Source: CAZAZQ01 sp964489705 | GTDB taxonomy: Bacteria > Zixibacteria > MSB-5A5 > GN15 > FEB-12 | Direction: 5' to 3' | Assembly (NCBI GenBank): GCA_964489705.1 | Contig: CAZAZQ010000001.1 | Coordinates: forward strand, 62,001 to 126,000 | Length of the DNA: 64,000 bases | Shown: positions 59,362 to 64,000 of the stretch, piece by piece | How the letters are laid out: every line of letters starts with the position of its first letter | How positions within the stretch are numbered: the stretch's first letter is position 1 | The notes under the pieces: generated by a model | Told to the model about the DNA's origin: nothing | What the model saw: only the letters and a program-made list of their open reading frames with translations | Database searches by the model: none | Program-made: the position numbers and the translations under genes

Positions 59362-59742
59362 CTAAAGAGAATGAAGCACCGTCGTCACCACTCCCCATAC
59401 TTCAGCGCTTGTTCCGTCCGCGATGCTCGCCCGTCGGTTGCGTTCGTCCTCCGAGACCAGATACGGTATCCCTTGCCTGACCCGTACCCGCCGGACCACG
59501 AACTCACCGTCGACTATCGCCACCACAACCTTCCCGTTGAGCGGTTGCAACGAGCGATCGACGATTAATATGTCCCCCTCATGGATACCCGCTGAGCGAA
59601 AGGCGTTGCCTTCCACTCGGACAAAAAAGGTCGCCGCCGGATGCTTGATGAGATATTCGTTCAGGTCCAGCGTCTTCTTCATGTAGTTCGCCGCCGGTGA
59701 GGGGAAACCGACGCAGGTAACGACATCTTTCTTGGTCTCCAT
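59362..59742 (-). CDS. umuD: UmuD-like protein lacking the Ser-Lys catalytic dyad
   Basis: 126 residues. UmuD/LexA peptidase-fold core: CVGFPSPAANYMKKTLDLNEYLIKHPAATFFV, GDILIVDRSLQP, VVVAIVDGEFVVRRV and EVWGVVTTV. In active UmuD the nucleophile is Ser in GDSM and the base is Lys in FTVKK. Here they read GNAF (Ala47) and FVVRR (Arg84/85), so self-cleavage should be impossible. The CG cleavage pair is also altered (C-V-G). With the ATG at 59742 the arm before the usual cut site is short, close to processed UmuD'. A TTG at 59862 would give a longer arm. It is encoded directly before umuC and should form its partner without processing. Confidence 0.88.
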   Translation of the reverse strand: METKKDVVTCVGFPSPAANYMKKTLDLNEYLIKHPAATFFVRVEGNAFRSAGIHEGDILIVDRSLQPLNGKVVVAIVDGEFVVRRVRVRQGIPYLVSEDERNRRASIADGTSAEVWGVVTTVLHSL

Positions 59743-59794
59743 GTCATTATCATAGGGGAAAAGGGGGAAATGTAAATCACATATTTCGAGGAGA

Positions 59795-59806
59795 GTTTCC
59801 GGAAAC
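59795..59806. promoter_or_regulatory. Palindrome upstream of umuD, possible operator
   Basis: GTTTCCGGAAAC is a perfect 12-bp palindrome 53-64 bases before the umuD ATG. No standard LexA box (CTG-N10-CAG or GAAC-N4-GTTC) was seen in the 220 bases upstream, so this is the only symmetric candidate. Confidence 0.35.
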
Positions 59807-59961
59807 CGGACAAGAGATCTCTTTGCAAAACAAAGCGCCTTCTGGAGAAATAACGCCCCCAAAATTCAACTCCGGCGCAAAAAATACCCCTTTCCCTTGA
59901 GGTTAAAAAGCCTCAAGCGACGCTTACGAAAACACGGGATATGGACAAACGAAATTTTTCC

Positions 59962-60381
59962 TTACCACGGAGCCTTCGAGGGCTGGATACCGAAGCCCTG
60001 TTCCCGAAGGAATTGCTCTGCCTCTGTTCGGGTACGGAAGGTACGCGATATTTCTTTGGTTCCCCCTTTGTCAAACATCCGCTGAAGCTGGCCATAGGTG
60101 ACCGGATTATTAATGATATTGACCGACCAAATCATATTATGCTTCCGACACCACACCAGATGCTCACCGATAATGTCAATAACCTCGGGATACGCCGTTT
60201 TCCAGTTGGTCAGATCGCACAAGCGCACCCACGGCTTTTTGATTAACGGAGCAACTTCGGCTTCATAATCCTTCACAAAACTTTCGGCGGTACTGATTCT
60301 CCAGACTCCGAAGATTTTCTCGAAGACCATTTGGTGTTCCGTGTTCACGTCAATCGAATATTCCAAGTGCCATCCACTCAT
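59962..60381 (-). CDS. STAS/SpoIIAA-like small protein
   Basis: 139 residues, soluble. The alternation of strands and helices (HQMVFEKIFGVWRISTAESFVKDYEAEVAPLI, VRLCDLTNWKTAYPEVIDIIGEHLVWCRKHNM, WSVNIINNPVTYGQLQRMFD) resembles SpoIIAA-like or STAS-related proteins common in delta- and FCB-group bacteria. Function unknown. GGTAGG precedes the ATG. It stands between the umuDC pair and the propeller gene with no operon partner. Confidence 0.55.
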   Translation of the reverse strand: MSGWHLEYSIDVNTEHQMVFEKIFGVWRISTAESFVKDYEAEVAPLIKKPWVRLCDLTNWKTAYPEVIDIIGEHLVWCRKHNMIWSVNIINNPVTYGQLQRMFDKGGTKEISRTFRTRTEAEQFLREQGFGIQPSKAPW

Positions 60382-60473
60382 TCAGTGTCCTACCGTTTCA
60401 TTGGTTCACGAGAAAAACAATCTACTTGTAATGAGAACGCCTTAATATAGAGAGAATATCAAATAAGTCAACG

Positions 60474-60505
60474 AAAAAAGGCGACATTTTCGCAAATATC
60501 GCCTT
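60474..60505 (-). terminator. Rho-independent terminator on the minus strand
   Basis: AAGGCGA and TCGCCTT (60478-60505) form a 7-bp stem followed on the minus strand by TTTTTT. It probably ends transcripts coming from the propeller gene. The 171 bases between it and 60676 show only a small GTCCTCAGGAC palindrome. Confidence 0.6.
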
Positions 60506-60676
60506 CACCGTCCCCTACTCTCTACTGCTCTAATCGTCCTCAGGACCGTTCCTAGCCATACTTGTGTAACACCCGTTTCCCGAGGCCGTTCCGGTTTTCC
60601 TACAAATCACTGCCCGTACCCTATCGTGGGGAAATTATTCGTCAAAACCCTGAGGATCCCCTTCCTTAGCCGTTAC

Positions 60677-61897
60677 TTACGGCATGACCCACGTCGCCCC
60701 TACTTGGGGGGCGGGACCGCCGGAGAAAAGGTAGCGGACAAAATAAGTGACGTCGGCGACGTTGTACGCCTCGTTTCCGTCGATATTGCCCCGCCAGAAG
60801 GGATACCGAGGCGGGTTCCCTCCCCGGAAGAGCCAGTCGACCAAATCGGTCAAATCGGCTATGTCGGCAGAAAAATCTCCGTTGAAATCTCCCGGCAGGT
60901 AATTGAAATCCAGATGAATGGGACCGTCCCCGACGGCATACTGCTCAAGCACAGTGCCCGCCGAATCCATCCGGACGACATAATCTTTGAAATTCCCCTC
61001 GTAGAGAGTCGAATCCTGATATGCCACGACCATGGCACATCCCGAATCGACGAGGATGGGCTGCGAAGCGTCGTGGTAGACTTCCAAAGTGGCGGCGTTG
61101 TAGGAATACACATACCCGTCGGTGACCCATCCTCCCGCCGCCAGATAACCGATATTGTCGGGACCGATGGTTATCTGTCCCGGCGAGCCGCCGAGCGCCA
61201 CACTATCGACGACGACATCGGTGGTAGGCTCGATGACATACACTATTCCGAAAGTCGACCAGTAGTCTCCGGTGCAGATGACATGAATCCGTCCCTCCAT
61301 ATCTCGAGCCAAATACTGCGGGTTCATCCCGACGTTGAAGTAGGACACCACGCTGTCACCGTGCACATCATAGACCGCCACTTTCCCTTGCCCGTACGTA
61401 TAGGTGTTGAAATCAAACGCCGTGATGGCGACGTACGCTTTGGAATCGGCGATTATTACCCCAGCCGGACTGAGCCCCACCGAATCTTCCTTGACTATTG
61501 TCCCGGTTGTCATGTCAATTTTTGCCAGGCTGTTTGCCGTCATGAGGGTAACGTAGCAATAACGGTCGTTCAGCCATGCCATCCAGTACGGGTTGGTATT
61601 TGCGCCGGTACCGATAAAGCCGACCGTCTGCTCGGTGTTCAAGTTGATAACTTGAATCTCATCGGTACCGGAAGCAACCACGAACGCCAAGCTATCCCGT
61701 ACCACTATCTGGTTTGGGTAGCACAGAATATCCGACCCCAATGTGAGGATATCGTTGGTGACCTCACCGGTAGTGAGATTGATTTTGGAGAGCGTCTCGC
61801 CGGAGGTATTGATAACGTATGCCGTCTCATCGACAGCGAAGACCTGACTGACTCCCGCAAAAAGCATAACTAAAACAACGCATATAACTCGTAACAT
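60677..61897 (-). CDS. Secreted YVTN-type beta-propeller with dockerin-like C-terminus
   Basis: 406 residues. Signal peptide (MLRVICVVLVMLFAGVSQVFA), then a seven-bladed YncE/YVTN-like propeller (units such as AYVINTSGETLSKINLTTGEV, YVTLMTANSLAKIDMTTGTIV and GSPGQITIGPDNIGYLAAGG). Two dockerin-type EF-hand repeats follow: GDFNGDFSADIADLTDLVDWLFRGG and GNIDGNEAYNVADVTYFVRYLFSGG, each with D-x-N/D-G-D-type calcium ligands. AAAGGAG precedes the ATG. It is encoded 82 bases after a BtuB-like receptor, an arrangement like BtuG-BtuB in Bacteroidetes, where the surface propeller binds cobalamin. The role here is an inference. Confidence 0.78.
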   Translation of the reverse strand: MLRVICVVLVMLFAGVSQVFAVDETAYVINTSGETLSKINLTTGEVTNDILTLGSDILCYPNQIVVRDSLAFVVASGTDEIQVINLNTEQTVGFIGTGANTNPYWMAWLNDRYCYVTLMTANSLAKIDMTTGTIVKEDSVGLSPAGVIIADSKAYVAITAFDFNTYTYGQGKVAVYDVHGDSVVSYFNVGMNPQYLARDMEGRIHVICTGDYWSTFGIVYVIEPTTDVVVDSVALGGSPGQITIGPDNIGYLAAGGWVTDGYVYSYNAATLEVYHDASQPILVDSGCAMVVAYQDSTLYEGNFKDYVVRMDSAGTVLEQYAVGDGPIHLDFNYLPGDFNGDFSADIADLTDLVDWLFRGGNPPRYPFWRGNIDGNEAYNVADVTYFVRYLFSGGPAPQVGATWVMP

Positions 61898-61979
61898 GAT
61901 AAGCTCCTTTCTCCTATTTGAAGTAAACAACTTCAATGAGGTTAATTACGTATGTATCTCTGAGCAAAAAGACCGAGAG

Positions 61980-64000
61980 CTATCCCCCGGTTTTCTGTTT
62001 ATTTTCCTTTCCGTAGGTCAGCCGTACCCCTATTCGCCACTCCCGACCCGGCATGGGATAATGAGTCAAAAGGACGTACTCTTCATTCCAAAGATTGGCG
62101 ATTTTTACATCCACCGCCAGATGCCACCACGAAGAGAGATCCAAAGAGACCGTCCCGCGGACATCATCAATACGGTAGGCATCGTACCACTTGGTATTGC
62201 TGAGTAAAGCATAACGCTTCGCCACTTTGCGGACGGCATAACTCGCTTGAAGAAGAGCATCTCCGAAACGGCGTTTCAATTTCAGCCGGATACCGGTCAC
62301 GTAATGAGGGGTGAACGTCAAGCTCTTGTTGTAGGAATTGTGTCCCGCAACTTTATTCCGGGTGGTGGTAATAGTGTTTTGATAGCGCACTTCGACCAGC
62401 TCATCGAAAAACGCTATCGAAATATCCTCTTCATGCCCGCATAAAAGCGCCGAACCAAGGTTGACCGGGCTCCACACCCCGTTGTAGCCGGACTGCCACA
62501 CCACCAAATCCGTCATAAAGGAATGGAAGTACGTCATGCTGGCTTTGAAATTCAGCTCTCCCTTGGAACCGATAAGCTCTATTCCCCCTTCCGAATGTTC
62601 GGAGCGCTCGGGACGCAAGTCCGGGTTGCCTTTCGAGCGGACGTCACCTTTCCAGAACAAAGCATTGACCGACGGCAAGCGAAACGACTTCCCGTAGCTC
62701 CCTCTCACCACCAGAGAAACTTCACTTCCCCAAGAAAGGGCAGCCCCAACTCGAGGCGACCATTGCTCAATCGGAGGGGATGATGCCACCGGTTGAGAAC
62801 CGCTTGCATCCCTGACCGTCTGTGCCCTATCATAACGCATCGCCATATCTACGGAGGCTTCGTCAAAAAGGAGAAACTCAGGCAGGGCAAAGCGTTGCCG
62901 GTCGGAAAAAAACGCCGCATAACCGGTGCGGACGGCTTTTCCCATACTCATCGTTGGACGAAGGTAATCGGTATGGGTAAGGACATCCTTGCTCAGGTCG
63001 ATACCGGTGCGGGCTTCGTTGTCATTCCACGGGGTCGTTACGTGGGTAAGCTGAAGCGAGAAAATATCGTTGACGTACCGTGTCTCGAACCGGTTGGCAA
63101 GAGACGGATTTTCCTTGTCCCAAAAATATTGCTCAAAGCGCGAAAATCCTACCTGACTTTCCAGCCGATGCCGAGAATTCGGTTCGTACTCGCAGCGAAG
63201 GGTCACCAGCCGTCGTTTGTCATCCGTGTAGGCATACGGGTTTTGCTTGGAAGCCCGGTCGGGCAAACCACGTCTGGCATCAAACCATTGTGACGAGAAT
63301 TTCACTCGTGAGCACGGGCTCAAACGATACACCCCGGAACCGAAGAAGTTGTCCATCTCTGTTCCGTTATTTATCCGAACGCCTTCATATACCCTGTTAC
63401 GGGGAGCAACGGAATAAGAAAAAGGAAAATCGCCTTTTTCCCGCCGGTGATGATAGGCAAACCGGGTCGAGAGCCTTTTCATCCCGATGACATCTTGCAA
63501 CGCCAGGCGGTTGCTTTGCCATTCCCAGCTTCCTTTCCCCGTCTCGGTCCGCAAGGTGCGCTGGTGGGTTACCGTTTGCTTTTGCGTGATAATGTTTATC
63601 ACCCCCCCCAAGGCATCCATACCGAAACGAGCGGAGGCTCCTCCCTTGTGCACCTCAATGCGCTCGACCATCTCAATTGGGATAGTGTTGAGGTCGGCAA
63701 CGCCGTTGCCGGAAGGGTTGACTTTCTGTCCGTCCAGTAAGACCAGCACCTGCTTCGGCTCCGCCCCCCGCAGGCGCACGTGCGCCACCCCACTTCCTCC
63801 CGAATGTTGCACAAAGACACCGGGAATTTCCTCGAGAAGCTCCCCGACGGTGGTCGGGTGCAGCTTTTGAATTTGCTCCCGTCTGAGGACGGTAACGCTG
63901 GCACCGGTTTGGGGCTGGTACTTCTCCACCACTTCAAGCTTCTCAAGCCGGTAGATCTTCCTTTTCAAAAACACCACCACCCGCGACGTGACATCTTCCA
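61980..64000 (-). CDS. TonB-dependent outer-membrane receptor, BtuB-like (N-terminus outside window)
   Basis: At least 673 residues, open at the right edge, so its start is not visible. The plug domain is ASVTVLRREQIQKLHPTTVGELLEEIPGVFVQHSGGSG, followed by VLVLLDGQKVNPSGNG and IEVHKGGASARFGMDALGGVINIITQK, a BtuB/CirA-type pattern. The barrel has about 22 strands. It ends in RIGVRLTYGKENKQKTGG, with a short polar tail after the last strand rather than a terminal aromatic. The residues before the plug (RVVVFLKRKIYRLEKLEVVEKY) fit the end of an N-terminal extension. The partner propeller suggests cobalamin or another large ligand. Confidence 0.85.
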   Translation of the reverse strand, partial: EDVTSRVVVFLKRKIYRLEKLEVVEKYQPQTGASVTVLRREQIQKLHPTTVGELLEEIPGVFVQHSGGSGVAHVRLRGAEPKQVLVLLDGQKVNPSGNGVADLNTIPIEMVERIEVHKGGASARFGMDALGGVINIITQKQTVTHQRTLRTETGKGSWEWQSNRLALQDVIGMKRLSTRFAYHHRREKGDFPFSYSVAPRNRVYEGVRINNGTEMDNFFGSGVYRLSPCSRVKFSSQWFDARRGLPDRASKQNPYAYTDDKRRLVTLRCEYEPNSRHRLESQVGFSRFEQYFWDKENPSLANRFETRYVNDIFSLQLTHVTTPWNDNEARTGIDLSKDVLTHTDYLRPTMSMGKAVRTGYAAFFSDRQRFALPEFLLFDEASVDMAMRYDRAQTVRDASGSQPVASSPPIEQWSPRVGAALSWGSEVSLVVRGSYGKSFRLPSVNALFWKGDVRSKGNPDLRPERSEHSEGGIELIGSKGELNFKASMTYFHSFMTDLVVWQSGYNGVWSPVNLGSALLCGHEEDISIAFFDELVEVRYQNTITTTRNKVAGHNSYNKSLTFTPHYVTGIRLKLKRRFGDALLQASYAVRKVAKRYALLSNTKWYDAYRIDDVRGTVSLDLSSWWHLAVDVKIANLWNEEYVLLTHYPMPGREWRIGVRLTYGKENKQKTGG

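Noticed and set aside
59743..59960. LexA box upstream of umuDC
   Set aside because: No CTG-N10-CAG or GAAC-N4-GTTC site was found. The only symmetric site is GTTTCCGGAAAC, which is listed separately.

Overview
The window reads as a chromosomal segment of an uncultured, Gram-negative, probably anaerobic bacterium. Candidate phylum Zixibacteria or a close FCB-group relative fits best. This placement is inferred, because no rRNA is present. Supporting signs are secreted proteins with dockerin-like EF-hand tails, very large multihaem cytochromes c, a cytochrome c maturation set with the CxxxY type of CcmE, outer-membrane barrels and a TonB receptor.

Layout. (1) 1-1114 (-): an HMG-CoA synthase followed by the first codons of a thiolase. 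(2) 1351-10140 (-): an extracellular-electron-transfer block. It has a decahaem MtrA/DmsE-type cytochrome, an MtrB/PioB-type barrel cut by an in-frame TGA, a cytochrome with 21 CxxCH motifs fused to a b-type membrane domain, and an 8-haem CbcL-like c/b fusion. A TetR regulator at 10260-10856 shares operator-like palindromes with this block. (3) 11099-20614 (mostly +): HD-like protein, fungal-type homoaconitase-like enzyme, radical SAM protein (-), FKBP isomerase, outer-membrane protein, TPR protein, GH57 amylase-family enzyme and a small membrane protein. (4) 20703-42345 (-): a type VI secretion locus of about 21.6 kb. The order of transcription is PAAR, small beta-domain protein, putative effector, DUF1795 chaperone, beta-domain adaptor, putative effector, lipoprotein, ClpV in two halves, TssB, TssC, Hcp, VgrG, TssE, TssF, TssG with a PASTA-like N-terminus, TssK, TssL-like, compact TssM-like and a secreted protein. 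(5) 42557-50336: membrane protein, GlcD-type oxidase, FmdB zinc ribbon, and a prfB-pta-aminotransferase-pckA operon. The prfB gene carries the classical programmed frameshift. (6) 50541-55484 (-): ccmABCDEF, which supplies haem attachment for the cytochromes above. (7) 55634-60381: a PAS/sigma-54 activator, tatC, umuC with a UmuD-like protein lacking both catalytic residues, and a STAS-like protein. (8) 60677-64000 (-): a beta-propeller/dockerin protein beside a BtuB-like TonB receptor that runs off the window.

Together the cytochrome block, Ccm and TatC outline a route for electrons from the quinone pool to the cell surface. The T6SS locus is the largest accessory system. It differs from textbook T6SS in a split ClpV, a PASTA-TssG fusion, a short membrane complex and a shared cargo-adaptor domain. 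No tRNA, rRNA, CRISPR array or insertion sequence was recognised.
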